From: Thiotrichaceae bacterium UBA7357
GTDB lineage: Bacteria; Pseudomonadota; Gammaproteobacteria; Eutrophobiales; Eutrophobiaceae
Reading direction: 5' to 3'
NCBI GenBank assembly: GCA_002470825.1
Contig: DKOR01000035.1
Location: forward strand, 154,043-218,042
Length of the DNA: 64,000 bases
Shown here one piece after another: positions 1 to 9,334 of the stretch (the first letter of the stretch is position 1; each line of letters starts with the position of its first letter). The notes beneath the pieces were generated by a model. That model ran no database searches. It saw nothing but the letters and a program-made list of their open reading frames with translations, and was not told where the DNA came from. The position numbers were made by a program, and so were the translations under genes.

Positions 1-559
1 CTTCAATATCTAAAACATATGCGCCAAGGCAATGTTTTTCATGGATTGATGATTTATTCGTTGTGATTAAATCGACTGCAATATGATGCTCAAATAAATC
101 AATATTAGGATGTTCACGAACACTTGATTCAAGTGTCGTTTCGATGGCTTTACCTGTTGCATCTGCGGCATGGATAATTCGTCTATGACTATGCCCACCC
201 TCTTGGTGTAAATGATATGGAGAATTACTGTCCGAATTAGTATCCGCACGGGTAAAATTTACGCCTAACTTTACTAACCAATCGATACTTTTATGAGCAC
301 GTTCAACGACAAAACGAACAATTTCTGGATCACATAATCCCGACCCGGTCATCAATGTATCTTGTACATGAGATTCAATTGAATCCTTCTCGTCAAGAAC
401 GGCAGATACACCGCCTTGAGCGTATAATGTCGCCCCTTCACTTAATGATTCTTTTGATAGAACTGCTACATTGGCATTATCAGCAAGTTTTAATGCGAGA
501 CTGAGTCCTGCAGCACCGCTGCCGATTATCAATACATCATGTTGTTGTTGGTTAGGCAC
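1..559 (-). CDS. nadB: L-aspartate oxidase NadB, N-terminal part (cut by window edge)
   Basis: NadB oxidises L-aspartate to iminoaspartate, the first step of NAD synthesis, using FAD. The reverse strand reads an FAD-binding Rossmann start with GSGAAGLSLAL near residue 13, then YAQGGVSAV and the HQEGGHSHRRIIHAADATG stretch typical of the fumarate reductase/NadB family. The start is a GTG (559-557). A TAG lies in frame about ten codons upstream and no ATG or TTG lies between. The gene is divergent from rpoE, a common gammaproteobacterial arrangement. Only about 186 codons are present; the C-terminus is outside the window. Confidence 0.93.
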   Translation of the reverse strand, partial: MPNQQQHDVLIIGSGAAGLSLALKLADNANVAVLSKESLSEGATLYAQGGVSAVLDEKDSIESHVQDTLMTGSGLCDPEIVRFVVERAHKSIDWLVKLGVNFTRADTNSDSNSPYHLHQEGGHSHRRIIHAADATGKAIETTLESSVREHPNIDLFEHHIAVDLITTNKSSIHEKHCLGAYVLDIE

Positions 560-700
560 GTTACTTAAGGTAGTATTGTCATTTTCTATCTAAGTCTTTG
601 ATTATAGGATAATATTATTAATGATGAAATAGAAACACCTATTTAAACAAAACATTTCAGATTCCAACATGCAAAATAATAGTACAAGAGGGTAGGCCAG

Positions 701-1279
701 ATGGCCAATAACGCTACAGATAAAGAACTCATTGAGCGAGTAAAAAATGGCGAAAAGTCCGCCTATGATCTGCTCGTACTCAAGTACCAACAGCGAATAG
801 TTAACTTAGTTTCACGTTTTGTCAGGAACCATAGTGATGCTTTGGATGTCACACAAGAAGCGTTTATAAAAGCTTACCGCGCATTACCCAATTTTCGTGG
901 TGATAGCGCATTTTATACTTGGCTCTATCGAATTGCGGTCAATACGGCAAAAAACCATCTTGCCGTGCAGTCACGTAGGCCAAGAACAAGCGATTATGAT
1001 GTCTCTGATATTGAACAAATTGAGGGCAACACTGCTCTAAAAGATCAAGCAACACCAGAAAGCTTGTTACTCAAAGATGAATTACAGGCATTAATTTTAA
1101 AAGCTATTGACGATTTGCCGGAAGACTTGAAGACGGCAATCATGCTTAGAGAAATAGAAGGCTTGAGTTATGAAGAGATTGCATGTGTTATGGGATGTCC
1201 TATAGGAACTGTTCGTTCTAGAATATTTCGTGCTCGAGAATCAATTGATCAAAAAATGGGTCCATTAATGCAAAATTAA
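701..1279 (+). CDS. rpoE: RNA polymerase sigma factor RpoE (sigma-E / AlgU)
   Basis: This is an extracytoplasmic-function sigma factor of 192 residues that directs transcription of envelope-stress genes. Region 2 spans roughly residues 20-90, with DVTQEAF at 49-55 and WLYRIA near 74. Region 4 lies at about 135-185, with an EIEGLSYEEIA helix-turn-helix and the GTVRSRIFRARE recognition helix. The start follows an AGAGGGT sequence. It heads an rpoE-rseA-rseB-degP operon and is followed within 17 bases by its anti-sigma factor, which supports sigma-E rather than another ECF group. Length matches the family. Confidence 0.97.
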   Translation: MANNATDKELIERVKNGEKSAYDLLVLKYQQRIVNLVSRFVRNHSDALDVTQEAFIKAYRALPNFRGDSAFYTWLYRIAVNTAKNHLAVQSRRPRTSDYDVSDIEQIEGNTALKDQATPESLLLKDELQALILKAIDDLPEDLKTAIMLREIEGLSYEEIACVMGCPIGTVRSRIFRARESIDQKMGPLMQN

Positions 1280-1295
1280 GATATAGGCTAAATAT

Positions 1296-1871
1296 ATGAG
1301 CGAATATAACAAGGAACAATTGTCATCGTTGATAGATGGCGAATATGAAGGTAATAATGACAAAGCTTTTGATAATCTTATGGATAACCAAGAGATGATA
1401 AAAACGTGGTCACGCTACCATCTGATTGGTGATTGTCTGCGCGAACATCTCCCAGAAAGAATATCTAGCCAAGTTTTTACTCAAGTTACTAATGCACTTA
1501 TCAACGAACCAACAGTTTTTGCACCTAAGAAAGTAAAAAAAATAAATTTAAATCCATTCGTGGGCTTTGCTGTTGCAGCATCAGTAGCAATAGTTGCTCT
1601 GTTCAGCATTCAAAACAGCAATAATAATAATTTAGCCTCTAATAATGACTCTTTTGCAGCAAACACTGCAATTCCAAGTGAAATTCAAACTTTCAGTTTT
1701 TCAAGAACTCAACTATTACCTGACAACTCTAGGAAATTGGGCAGCCAAGAAGAAGTCGCTAGCCAGCGTCTCAACAATTATTTGATGAATCATAATCAGT
1801 ATCGGAGTAATGGGAACATGAATGGGATTTTTCCATATGCAAGACTTGTAACGATAGAATCACAGGAATAA
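1296..1871 (+). CDS. rseA: Anti-sigma-E factor RseA (MucA)
   Basis: RseA is an inner-membrane protein that holds sigma-E inactive until regulated proteolysis releases it. The N-terminal cytoplasmic domain (about residues 1-75) opens with the typical EQLSSLIDGE motif and contains WSRYHLIGDCLR. One membrane segment lies near residues 88-106, followed by an Asn-rich periplasmic tail ending at 191. That is shorter than the E. coli protein (216 residues). It sits between rpoE and rseB, as expected. The periplasmic sequence is poorly conserved, so the call rests on the N-terminal domain and context. Confidence 0.93.
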   Translation: MSEYNKEQLSSLIDGEYEGNNDKAFDNLMDNQEMIKTWSRYHLIGDCLREHLPERISSQVFTQVTNALINEPTVFAPKKVKKINLNPFVGFAVAASVAIVALFSIQNSNNNNLASNNDSFAANTAIPSEIQTFSFSRTQLLPDNSRKLGSQEEVASQRLNNYLMNHNQYRSNGNMNGIFPYARLVTIESQE

Positions 1872-1877
1872 TATTAA

Positions 1878-2858
1878 TTGAAGTCTCAACAATTACACCT
1901 TTTCTTGGCGCTCCTGCTAGGCTGGACACAAAATATATGTGTAGCTGAAAATTTACCAGAACCTCAGGTTCTGATAGATAAAATGTCATTAGCAAGTATT
2001 TCACTAAACTACGACGGCGTCTTTGTTTACACTATAGGCAGTCAAATAGACACCTTAAGAATTATCCATAAGTCGCATAAGGGAGACACGTATGAACGCT
2101 TAATTTCTCTCACGGGTCATGCTAGAGAGGTTATACGAAATAAAGATCAAGTAAGATGTTATTTTCCTGAAAATAAATCTGTCATTGTAGAGAAAAGTCG
2201 TCTTGGGAAGTTAGTTTCGACGTACTTGCCACAACCAATCGAATCAATTTCTGATTTCTATATTTTCGAAATGGCTGGAGAAGATCGAATTGCAGGATTA
2301 GATGCGTGGATTATTAACATTAAACCTATCGATGGATACCGTTACGGATACCAACTTTGGATAGACAAAGAATCGAAATTATTACTCAAGTCAGAGCTTA
2401 AAAATAAATTAGGTATGACACTAGAAAAGATTATGTTTGTTCAATTAGACGTGTTGGATTATGTTGATGATGCGTTATTACAGCCTTCAACGGTAGCAGA
2501 AGATTTTACCTGGCATGAAAATGCAATTAATGAACCTCTTCTTACGGATGAAAGCGATATACAATGGAAAGCTAATTGGATTCCATCTGGGTTTTCCATG
2601 AGCAAACAATCTAAAGAATCTATGCTAACGAGTAGGATGCCTGTAGAACATTTAGTCTACAGTGATGGTCTAGCAATGGTTTCTGTTTATGTTGAAAAGT
2701 TAGAAGATCAACCAGACATTGCTGTAGGTGCGTCAAGTTTTGGAGGCATTAATACTTATGCCGTTTACAACACTAGTGGTTATCAAATTACTGCGGTTGG
2801 CGAAGTGCCTAAAGCTACTGTCAAATTAATGGCAGATTCTGTAAAGCCATATCAGTAG
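1878..2858 (+). CDS. rseB: Sigma-E regulatory protein RseB (MucB), periplasmic
   Basis: RseB binds the periplasmic part of RseA and protects it from cleavage until mislocalised envelope components are sensed. The 326-residue product has a signal peptide with likely cleavage near residue 23 (after CVA), then the MucB/RseB fold: LNYDGVFVYTIG early on and a C-terminal domain with the WIPSGFS and VYVEK motifs. Translation starts at TTG, preceded by AGGA about 11 bases upstream; no ATG is better placed. It lies 6 bases after rseA. No rseC homologue follows; the operon runs directly on to the protease gene. Confidence 0.92.
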   Translation: MKSQQLHLFLALLLGWTQNICVAENLPEPQVLIDKMSLASISLNYDGVFVYTIGSQIDTLRIIHKSHKGDTYERLISLTGHAREVIRNKDQVRCYFPENKSVIVEKSRLGKLVSTYLPQPIESISDFYIFEMAGEDRIAGLDAWIINIKPIDGYRYGYQLWIDKESKLLLKSELKNKLGMTLEKIMFVQLDVLDYVDDALLQPSTVAEDFTWHENAINEPLLTDESDIQWKANWIPSGFSMSKQSKESMLTSRMPVEHLVYSDGLAMVSVYVEKLEDQPDIAVGASSFGGINTYAVYNTSGYQITAVGEVPKATVKLMADSVKPYQ

Positions 2859-2889
2859 CCAATCTAATCAATATCGACTCTTAATTACT

Positions 2890-2919
2890 TAATGTATTAA
2901 TATTAATACTAATACATTA
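2890..2919. repeat. 10-bp inverted repeat between rseB and degP
   Basis: A perfect inverted repeat: TAATGTATTA at 2890-2899 and TAATACATTA at 2910-2919, separated by 10 bases. No U-tract follows, so it does not look like an intrinsic terminator. It could be a protein-binding operator or an RNA stem in the degP leader. Confidence 0.6.
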
Positions 2920-2959
2920 GCACACACAGCTAGCGAGCTATTATGGAAAATTAATAAAA

Positions 2960-4384
2960 ATGCAAAAAAAAATATTTATATCATTTTCAAGTTTATTTAT
3001 TCTATTTCATGTCAGTCTGATACATGCGCGCGCACTACCTAATTTCGTCGATTTAGTTAATAAACACTCTGCAGCTGTTGTAAATATTAGTACAACTGCA
3101 AAAAAGCCTACAACTCCGGCTAGACCTTTGCCACCGGGTCATCATTTACCAAGGCCACCAAAAGGTAGTCCATTCCATGATTTCTTTAAAAAATATTTAG
3201 ATGAAATGCCTGAGGAGCGTCGACAATCAGATAAACCTTCATCTTTAGGCTCCGGGTTTATAGTTACTCAAGATGGGTATGTGATAACAAATCATCACGT
3301 AGTAAAAAATGCCGAAGAAATTATAGTCAGATTAAGTGACCGACGTGAATTCGTTGCTGAATTAATTGGAAGTGATAAGAGAAGTGATATCGCTGTCTTA
3401 AAGATTGAAGCTAGTAATCTAGAAACATTAAATCTTGGTGATTCATCGAACCTCAATGTTGGTGAATGGGTATTAGCAATTGGTTCACCATTTGGTTTTG
3501 ACGCCTCTGTAACGGCTGGAATTATTAGTGCAATCGGTCGTAGTCTTCCAAATGAGAATTATGTGCCGTTTATTCAAACTGATGTTGCAATTAATCCAGG
3601 AAATTCAGGCGGTCCTTTATTTAATATGGAAGGAGAGGTTATAGGTGTAAACTCACAAATCTATAGTCGAACTGGTGGCTTCATGGGATTGTCTTTTGCA
3701 GTTCCAGTTAATGTAGTTAAAAGTGTATATGAACAATTAAAAAATAAGGGTCGTGTATCCAGAGGTTGGCTTGGAGTATTGATTCAAGATGTTACACGCG
3801 AATTAGCTGAATCCTTTGATATGGAGCATCCTCATGGTGCATTGATAGCAAAGGTTTTATCCAATGGTCCAGCCGAAAAAGGCGGTATAGAAGTTGGAGA
3901 TATTGTCGTGAAATTTGATGGTGTGAAAGTCAGATTTTCTTCGGATTTGCCTCCATTGGTTGGCTCTGCATTGGTAAACACTGTCGTCTCAGTTGATATT
4001 ATACGACGATCTAAAAATAAGACTATTCAAATTAAAATATCAGAGCTTCCTACGGACAACGAGGTTATTGCTACTAATTCAAAGTTTATTCTAAATCCTG
4101 AGAAAAATGCATTGAATATAATAGCTAGAGATATTACTGAAGAGCAAAGAAGTAAGCTTGATCTCGAAAGTTATGGAGTATTGGTAGAAAAGATTACTGA
4201 TGGACCGGCTCAAAAAGCAAGCATTAAACAAGGAGATATCATTCTCATTTTGAATAATATTAAAGTTAAAGATTCATCTCAGCTTTATGACATTATTAAG
4301 GAATTACCAAAGGGACGCTCAATACCGGTACTTATACAACGACAGGGCGGACCTGTTTTTCTAGCTCTTAAGCTTGATGAATAG
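2960..4384 (+). CDS. degP: Periplasmic serine protease/chaperone DegP-like (MucD)
   Basis: This is a trypsin-like HtrA protease that removes misfolded periplasmic proteins. A signal peptide covers about residues 1-25 (HARA before LPNF). The catalytic triad reads His113 in TNHHVV, Asp143 in SDIAVLKI and Ser216 in GNSGGP. Two PDZ domains follow, at about 255-350 and 375-470. The total of 474 residues matches the MucD/DegQ class. Its place directly after rseB matches the Pseudomonas mucD arrangement and suggests control by sigma-E. The final 11 bases overlap the next gene. Whether it should be called DegP, DegQ or MucD cannot be settled from sequence alone. Confidence 0.95.
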   Translation: MQKKIFISFSSLFILFHVSLIHARALPNFVDLVNKHSAAVVNISTTAKKPTTPARPLPPGHHLPRPPKGSPFHDFFKKYLDEMPEERRQSDKPSSLGSGFIVTQDGYVITNHHVVKNAEEIIVRLSDRREFVAELIGSDKRSDIAVLKIEASNLETLNLGDSSNLNVGEWVLAIGSPFGFDASVTAGIISAIGRSLPNENYVPFIQTDVAINPGNSGGPLFNMEGEVIGVNSQIYSRTGGFMGLSFAVPVNVVKSVYEQLKNKGRVSRGWLGVLIQDVTRELAESFDMEHPHGALIAKVLSNGPAEKGGIEVGDIVVKFDGVKVRFSSDLPPLVGSALVNTVVSVDIIRRSKNKTIQIKISELPTDNEVIATNSKFILNPEKNALNIIARDITEEQRSKLDLESYGVLVEKITDGPAQKASIKQGDIILILNNIKVKDSSQLYDIIKELPKGRSIPVLIQRQGGPVFLALKLDE

Positions 4385-4631
4385 TACTGAACGGACTTTA
4401 ATAATCTATTCAAGGAAAAGTTGTGACTTGTGTCAAATAATGAAAGATGCTGTAAAACCGTGGCAAAGTAAATATAAATTTGCTTTGAAAATAATTGATA
4501 TCGAATATCACCCAAAATTAATAGCTCAGTTTGCGGCTAGTATTCCTCTACTTGTAGAGGGCAACAAAGAAATCTGTCAATATTATTTTGAAGAAAGGAG
4601 ACTTTTGAAGCATTTTAAAGGTACAGATTAA
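4374..4631 (+). CDS. Small glutaredoxin-like CxxC protein
   Basis: An 85-residue protein with a thioredoxin-fold signature: LIIYSRKSCDLC puts a C17-x-x-C20 pair after the first strand, and IPLLVEGNKEI supplies the cis-Pro loop. It resembles the DUF836/glutaredoxin-like proteins often found between degP and lepA in gammaproteobacteria. Its start overlaps the end of the protease gene by 11 bases, so the two are probably translationally coupled. No signal peptide is seen, so it is likely cytoplasmic. The actual redox partner is unknown. Confidence 0.8.
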   Translation: MMNSTERTLIIYSRKSCDLCQIMKDAVKPWQSKYKFALKIIDIEYHPKLIAQFAASIPLLVEGNKEICQYYFEERRLLKHFKGTD

Positions 4632-4744
4632 TTTTAAATCAAATATATATTTTCATAATTGATTTATGGTCTGATTAATATCGTATAGAATCGCGCGTTT
4701 TGAAGATAACTAGTTTGTCGATTTCACAATAATTAACATATTTA

Positions 4745-6541
4745 ATGAAGCATATACGAAATTTTTCAATTATAGCCCATATTGACCACGGCAAATCTAC
4801 CCTTGCGGATAGATTCATACAAATGTGTGGTGCTTTAACAGAGCGTGAGATGTCTGCACAAGTGCTTGACTCTATGGACATTGAACGCGAGCGCGGTATC
4901 ACAATAAAAGCACAAAGCGTTACATTGTATTACGAATCTAATGATGGTGAGCAATACCAATTTAATATTATTGACACACCCGGCCATGTGGATTTCAGCT
5001 ATGAAGTTTCACGTTCATTAGCTGCATGTGAAGGTGCTTTGCTAGTTATTGATGCTGCTCAAGGTGTTGAAGCCCAAACTGTTGCTACTTGTTTAAGCGC
5101 TATAGACAATAATCTTGAGGTACTACCCGTATTAAATAAAATAGATCTACCATCAGCAGAGCCCGGACGTGTAATTAATGAGATTGAGGAAATCATAGGT
5201 ATTGATGCGCAGACTGCTTTGCATGTTAGTGCTAAATCAGGAGTAGGAATAAAAGAACTATTAGAAGAATTAGTAATTAAAATTCCGCCTCCAAAAGGCA
5301 ATATAGAAGACCGTCTTAAGGCATTAATAATTGATTCTTGGTTTGACAATTATCTTGGCGTTGTTTCTTTAGTACGAATAATTGATGGGCAGTTAGATGT
5401 CGGTAAGAAAATCAGAATAATGTCAACCGGGAAAGACTTTTTAATAGATCAAGTCGGGACATTCACTCCAAAACGAAATCCTAAAAAGACTCTTTATACT
5501 GGTGAAGTAGGCTATGTCGTTGCTGGTATTAAAGAAATAGATGGTGCTCCAGTGGGAGATACTCTAACTCTGTCAGAAGCTCCTTCACTAGAAGCATTGC
5601 CGGGGTTTCAAACGATTCAACCACGTGTTTTTTCTGGACTATTTCCAATAGATTCATCTGATTATGAGTCCTTTAGAGATGCTCTCGCAAAGCTTAGATT
5701 GAATGATGCAGCACTTTATTACGAACCTGAAACCTCTCAAGCCTTAGGCTTCGGATTTCGTTGTGGTTTCCTTGGTATGTTGCACATGGAGATTGTTCAA
5801 GAGCGACTAGAGAGGGAATATGATATTGGTTTAATAATATCAGCGCCTACAGTAATTTATGAAGTTCTTACATCAAGTAATCAAACCGTCAGCATCGATA
5901 ATCCAGCTAAATTACCACCGCACAATAAAATTCTTGAAATACGCGAACCTATCATCACTGCGGACATACTAGTTCCACAAGAATATTTAGGCAATGTCAT
6001 AAACTTGTGTATAGAAAAACGTGGTGTACAAAAAAAGTTACAATATTTAGGAAAACAAATATCTCTCTCGTTTGAATTGCCTATGAGTGAGGTTGTTCTT
6101 GATTTTTTTGATAGACTTAAGTCTGTTAGTAGAGGATTTGCTTCATTTGATTATAGTTTTAATCGTTACCAAGCAGCAAAATTGGTCAAACTTGACATTC
6201 TGATAAATAATGAACGTGTAGATGCACTTTCTTGTATCGTACATCAAGAACAATCAATAAGCAGGGGTCGTGTCTTAACTGAGAAAATGAAGGAATTTAT
6301 ACCTCGTCAAATGTATGAAGTGGCAATACAAGCCGCTATAGGTTCTAAAATATTGGCAAGACAAACTGTTAAAGCGATGAGAAAGAATGTGACAGCTAAA
6401 TGTTATGGTGGAGACATCTCACGTAAGCGTAAGTTATTAGAAAAACAAAAAGCAGGTAAAAAACGTATGAAGCAATTTGGTTCAGTAGAGATACCTCAAT
6501 CCGCCTTTATGGCAATTCTTCACGTAGGTAAAGATATATGA
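4745..6541 (+). CDS. lepA: Elongation factor 4 (LepA), ribosomal back-translocase GTPase
   Basis: LepA is a translational GTPase acting on stalled or mistranslocated ribosomes. The 598 residues show G1 AHIDHGKST at 11-19, G3 DTPGH at 77-81 and G4 NKID at 131-134. The distinctive LepA C-terminal domain contains [20 protein letters not shown] and ends in a basic KKRMKQFG segment. Length is as expected. The 3' end overlaps lepB by 4 bases (ATGA), giving the classic lepA-lepB pair. No clear Shine-Dalgarno sequence precedes the ATG. Confidence 0.98.
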   Translation: MKHIRNFSIIAHIDHGKSTLADRFIQMCGALTEREMSAQVLDSMDIERERGITIKAQSVTLYYESNDGEQYQFNIIDTPGHVDFSYEVSRSLAACEGALLVIDAAQGVEAQTVATCLSAIDNNLEVLPVLNKIDLPSAEPGRVINEIEEIIGIDAQTALHVSAKSGVGIKELLEELVIKIPPPKGNIEDRLKALIIDSWFDNYLGVVSLVRIIDGQLDVGKKIRIMSTGKDFLIDQVGTFTPKRNPKKTLYTGEVGYVVAGIKEIDGAPVGDTLTLSEAPSLEALPGFQTIQPRVFSGLFPIDSSDYESFRDALAKLRLNDAALYYEPETSQALGFGFRCGFLGMLHMEIVQERLEREYDIGLIISAPTVIYEVLTSSNQTVSIDNPAKLPPHNKILEIREPIITADILVPQEYLGNVINLCIEKRGVQKKLQYLGKQISLSFELPMSEVVLDFFDRLKSVSRGFASFDYSFNRYQAAKLVKLDILINNERVDALSCIVHQEQSISRGRVLTEKMKEFIPRQMYEVAIQAAIGSKILARQTVKAMRKNVTAKCYGGDISRKRKLLEKQKAGKKRMKQFGSVEIPQSAFMAILHVGKDI

Positions 6542-7344
6542 ATTTTGATTTTTCAGCTCTATTAGTATTTCTGTCACTGGCCAGTGGCCTTATTTGGCTT
6601 ATTGATAGCCTAGTATTTCATCCTCAACGAGAGAAGAAAGCTACGAGCGACAAAAATGCAAATAATACAGAATATTTGCAGCTACCATTGTTCGTCGAAT
6701 ATGCAAAGTCATTTTTCCCAATCTTCTTGATCGTCTTAATTCTTCGATCTTTTATCTTTGAACCTTTCAAAATCCCATCAGGCTCTATGATGCCAACGTT
6801 ATTAATTGGTGATTTTATTTTAGTTAATAAATTTGATTACGGTCTTCGCTTACCTGTTCTCCACAACATCATAATAAAAAATAAAATCCCTTCGCGAGGA
6901 GATATAGCGGTATTTCGTTATCCTCAAGATCCGAGCATACCATTTATCAAACGGATAATCGGTTTGCCTGGTGATAAGATTGCTTACCAGAATAAAACTC
7001 TATATATCAATGATATATCGATAATGCAGAAATTAGATGGTCGCTACAATGCTGTTGGTTCTGGATTTATGATGGACGGTGCATCATTGAGAATTGAAAG
7101 CTTAGGACAGAATGACCATGCTATTTTGATATCACCAACACGACCCTCTCAAGAACTTGAAGTTATCGTACCAGATGGTCATTATTTCGTTTTAGGTGAT
7201 AATCGAGATAACAGTAAAGATAGTCGTTTTTGGGGTTTTGTACCAGATGAGAACCTTGTAGGACGTGCTTTCATGATCTGGATGAATTGGGATAGTAAAA
7301 ATGGCGGTATAGATTTTCAACGCATTGGTACGATGATCAAATAA
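6538..7344 (+). CDS. lepB: Signal peptidase I LepB
   Basis: LepB removes signal peptides from exported proteins at the inner membrane. The 268-residue product has two N-terminal membrane segments (about 5-25 and 58-76). The catalytic serine lies in IPSGSMMPT (Ser83), the general-base lysine in [11 protein letters not shown] (Lys138), and the box E motif is [11 protein letters not shown]. It overlaps lepA and precedes the DUF4845/rnc genes, the standard gammaproteobacterial order. Shorter than the E. coli enzyme (324 residues), as in many relatives. Confidence 0.97.
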   Translation: MNFDFSALLVFLSLASGLIWLIDSLVFHPQREKKATSDKNANNTEYLQLPLFVEYAKSFFPIFLIVLILRSFIFEPFKIPSGSMMPTLLIGDFILVNKFDYGLRLPVLHNIIIKNKIPSRGDIAVFRYPQDPSIPFIKRIIGLPGDKIAYQNKTLYINDISIMQKLDGRYNAVGSGFMMDGASLRIESLGQNDHAILISPTRPSQELEVIVPDGHYFVLGDNRDNSKDSRFWGFVPDENLVGRAFMIWMNWDSKNGGIDFQRIGTMIK

Positions 7345-7367
7345 ACTAAGAATAAATAGGGGCGTTT

Positions 7368-7772
7368 ATGAAACATATATCACAACTACAAAAAGGTATG
7401 ACAGTTCTAAGTTTTTTTATATTATCAGGAATGCTTGGCTGTTTTCTTTTATTCGGATTAACTGCTTTTCCATTATATAATGAATATATTACGGTAAAGA
7501 CCGGTATGAAATCTGTTTTAAGCAGGACCCCAAGCGATAGAAAAACAACAAAACAAGTCCGAAGTGTATTTCTAAAAAATATGTATATGAATAATGTTGA
7601 AAGGTTTAATGATTCTACTGTTAAAGAGTTTGTTAATATTAAAAAATCAAAAAATGGTAAGAAGAAATACCTCAATGTAAAATACCAAGCGAGCAATAAG
7701 CTTTTTGACAATATTTATATTATGATGGATGTTGACGAGACTATCGAGTTGACAGGAAAGGTGACGGAGTAA
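7368..7772 (+). CDS. DUF4845-type small membrane protein
   Basis: A 134-residue protein of unknown function with one hydrophobic segment near residues 14-36 and a pilin-like short N-terminal cytoplasmic end (KGMTVLSFFILSGMLGCFLLF). Proteins of this size and shape occupy the slot between lepB and rnc in many gammaproteobacteria and are classed as DUF4845. The last codons (AAG GTG ACG GAG TAA) carry what appears to be the ribosome-binding site for rnc. The body is rich in Lys and lacks catalytic motifs. Confidence 0.75.
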   Translation: MKHISQLQKGMTVLSFFILSGMLGCFLLFGLTAFPLYNEYITVKTGMKSVLSRTPSDRKTTKQVRSVFLKNMYMNNVERFNDSTVKEFVNIKKSKNGKKKYLNVKYQASNKLFDNIYIMMDVDETIELTGKVTE

Positions 7773-8431
7773 TCAAAAACTTAGGTTACCAGTTCATTAA
7801 TAATGACTTGTTAGTAGAAGCACTAACACATAGAAGTGTTGGAAATAAAAATAATGAACGGCTTGAATACTTGGGAGATGCAATACTTGGCTTTGTTATC
7901 GCTGACATTATTTATCAACAATTTCCAACGGCATCAGAAGGCGAGTTAACGAGATTAAGAGCCTCTTTGGTTAAAGGTGAAAAGCTCGCTGAGATAAGTA
8001 GGTATATAGAATTATCGAATGAAATCAAACTTGGCGTAGGTGAATTAAAAAGTGGTGGTTGGCGACGAGATTCTATTTTGGCTAACACTCTTGAAGCTTT
8101 GATAGGAGCAGTCTATCTTGATTCAGACGTGGAATCGTGTCGTAATTTCATACTCAGATTATACAAAGTCCATCTTGAAAATATTGATCCATCAGATATC
8201 AAAAAAGATGCGAAAACAAAATTACAAGAATATCTTCAGTCTCGTAAATATCAGGTTCCAATTTATCAAGTTATATCAGAAACAGGATCATCACATGAGC
8301 CGGAATTCACAGTATCTTGTAAGATAGACCTATTTGATGAAGCAGTTATTGCAATAGGTAAAAGTAAACAAAAAGCTGAACAAGCTGTCGCAGAGCAAGT
8401 AATAATGATGTTGGAAATTTATGAAAAATAA
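7772..8431 (+). CDS. rnc: Ribonuclease III, apparently starting at an ATC codon
   Basis: RNase III cuts double-stranded RNA in rRNA and mRNA processing. The signature NERLEYLGDAILG and a C-terminal double-stranded-RNA-binding domain (DAKTKLQEYLQSRKYQVPIY onward) are clear. Family homology begins at NLGYQF, before the first conventional start (TTG at 7808), which would cut off the first helix. In this frame no ATG, GTG or TTG lies between a TGA at 7733 and 7808. The best candidate is ATC at 7772-7774, 7 bases after AGGTGA at 7759-7764. This gives 219 residues, close to the usual 226. A sequence error is an alternative. The gene overlaps era. Confidence 0.85.
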   Translation: MKNLGYQFINNDLLVEALTHRSVGNKNNERLEYLGDAILGFVIADIIYQQFPTASEGELTRLRASLVKGEKLAEISRYIELSNEIKLGVGELKSGGWRRDSILANTLEALIGAVYLDSDVESCRNFILRLYKVHLENIDPSDIKKDAKTKLQEYLQSRKYQVPIYQVISETGSSHEPEFTVSCKIDLFDEAVIAIGKSKQKAEQAVAEQVIMMLEIYEK

Positions 8432-9317
8432 ATTTAAAACAGGATACGTCAGTATCATAGGTAGACCAAATGTTGGTAAATCAACATTGTTGAACTACAT
8501 GATTAATCAAAAGTTAAGTATTGTATCTAGAAAACCTCAGACGACGCGTTGGAATTTATATGGAATAAAAACTGGTAATGACGCACAGATTATTTTCATA
8601 GACACTCCCGGCTTGCAAAAACAACCTAAATCAGCTTTAAACCGACATATGAATAGAGGGGTTACTCACTCGCTAGACCATATTGACATTATTTTATTTG
8701 TTATTGAAGCACTGAAATGGAATGAGCTTGATCAAAATGTGGTCGAATTATTAAAGGGAACCCAAAGAAATAAATTATTTTTAATAATTAATAAAGTAGA
8801 CAAAATAAATGATAAAAGCCAGCTTTTATCATTTATCGATATGGTTTCAGGATATATTGAATTCAAAGAAATTATTCCTATGTCAGCAATCAAAGGCATA
8901 GGGTTAGCTAACCTAGAATTATTACTAATCAAAAATTTACCAATAGCACCACCTCTTTATCCTGAAGATCAAGTTACAGATAAAAACGAACGCTTCTTTG
9001 CTGCAGAATTCATTAGAGAACAATTGATTTTGAGATTAAGCGATGAGCTACCGTACGTTTCAACGATCACTATAGATGAATTTAAAGATGAAGATCATAT
9101 TATTCATATTCATGCATCTATCTGGGTTGAAACAAGGGGACAAAAGTCAATCATTATTGGAAAGAACGGTAATGTTTTGAAGGTTGTTGGTAGGGCTGCT
9201 AGGCTTCAACTTGAGAAGTTATTTGACAAAAAAGTAAATTTGAAAAGTTGGGTGAAAATTAAATCGAATTGGGCTAATTCAGAACAAGCTTTGAAACAAC
9301 TTGGTTATTATGAATAG
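8421..9317 (+). CDS. era: GTPase Era
   Basis: Era binds the 3' end of 16S rRNA and helps 30S assembly. The 298 residues show G1 GRPNVGKST at 14-22, G2 within KPQTTRW, G3 DTPG at 61-64 and G4 NKVD at 124-127. A C-terminal KH domain has IIGKNGNVLKVVG. The ATG start overlaps the end of rnc (ATGAAAAATAA), so the pair is probably coupled as in E. coli rnc-era-recO. A perfect 15-bp inverted repeat lies inside the gene just after the NKVD codons (listed separately). Confidence 0.98.
   Translation: MKNKFKTGYVSIIGRPNVGKSTLLNYMINQKLSIVSRKPQTTRWNLYGIKTGNDAQIIFIDTPGLQKQPKSALNRHMNRGVTHSLDHIDIILFVIEALKWNELDQNVVELLKGTQRNKLFLIINKVDKINDKSQLLSFIDMVSGYIEFKEIIPMSAIKGIGLANLELLLIKNLPIAPPLYPEDQVTDKNERFFAAEFIREQLILRLSDELPYVSTITIDEFKDEDHIIHIHASIWVETRGQKSIIIGKNGNVLKVVGRAARLQLEKLFDKKVNLKSWVKIKSNWANSEQALKQLGYYE
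8805..8836 (+). repeat. Perfect 15-bp inverted repeat inside era
   Basis: ATAAATGATAAAAGC at 8805-8819 is followed by CA and then its exact reverse complement at 8822-8836. In mRNA this can form a stem of about 13-15 bp with a tiny loop. It lies within codons about 129-139 of era. No U-tract follows. Confidence 0.85.
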
Positions 9318-9334
9318 GTGTTAATATTATATTA

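Noticed and set aside
8118..8327. 69-codon plus-strand frame inside rnc
   Set aside because: Out-of-frame shadow of the double-stranded RNA-binding domain coding region.
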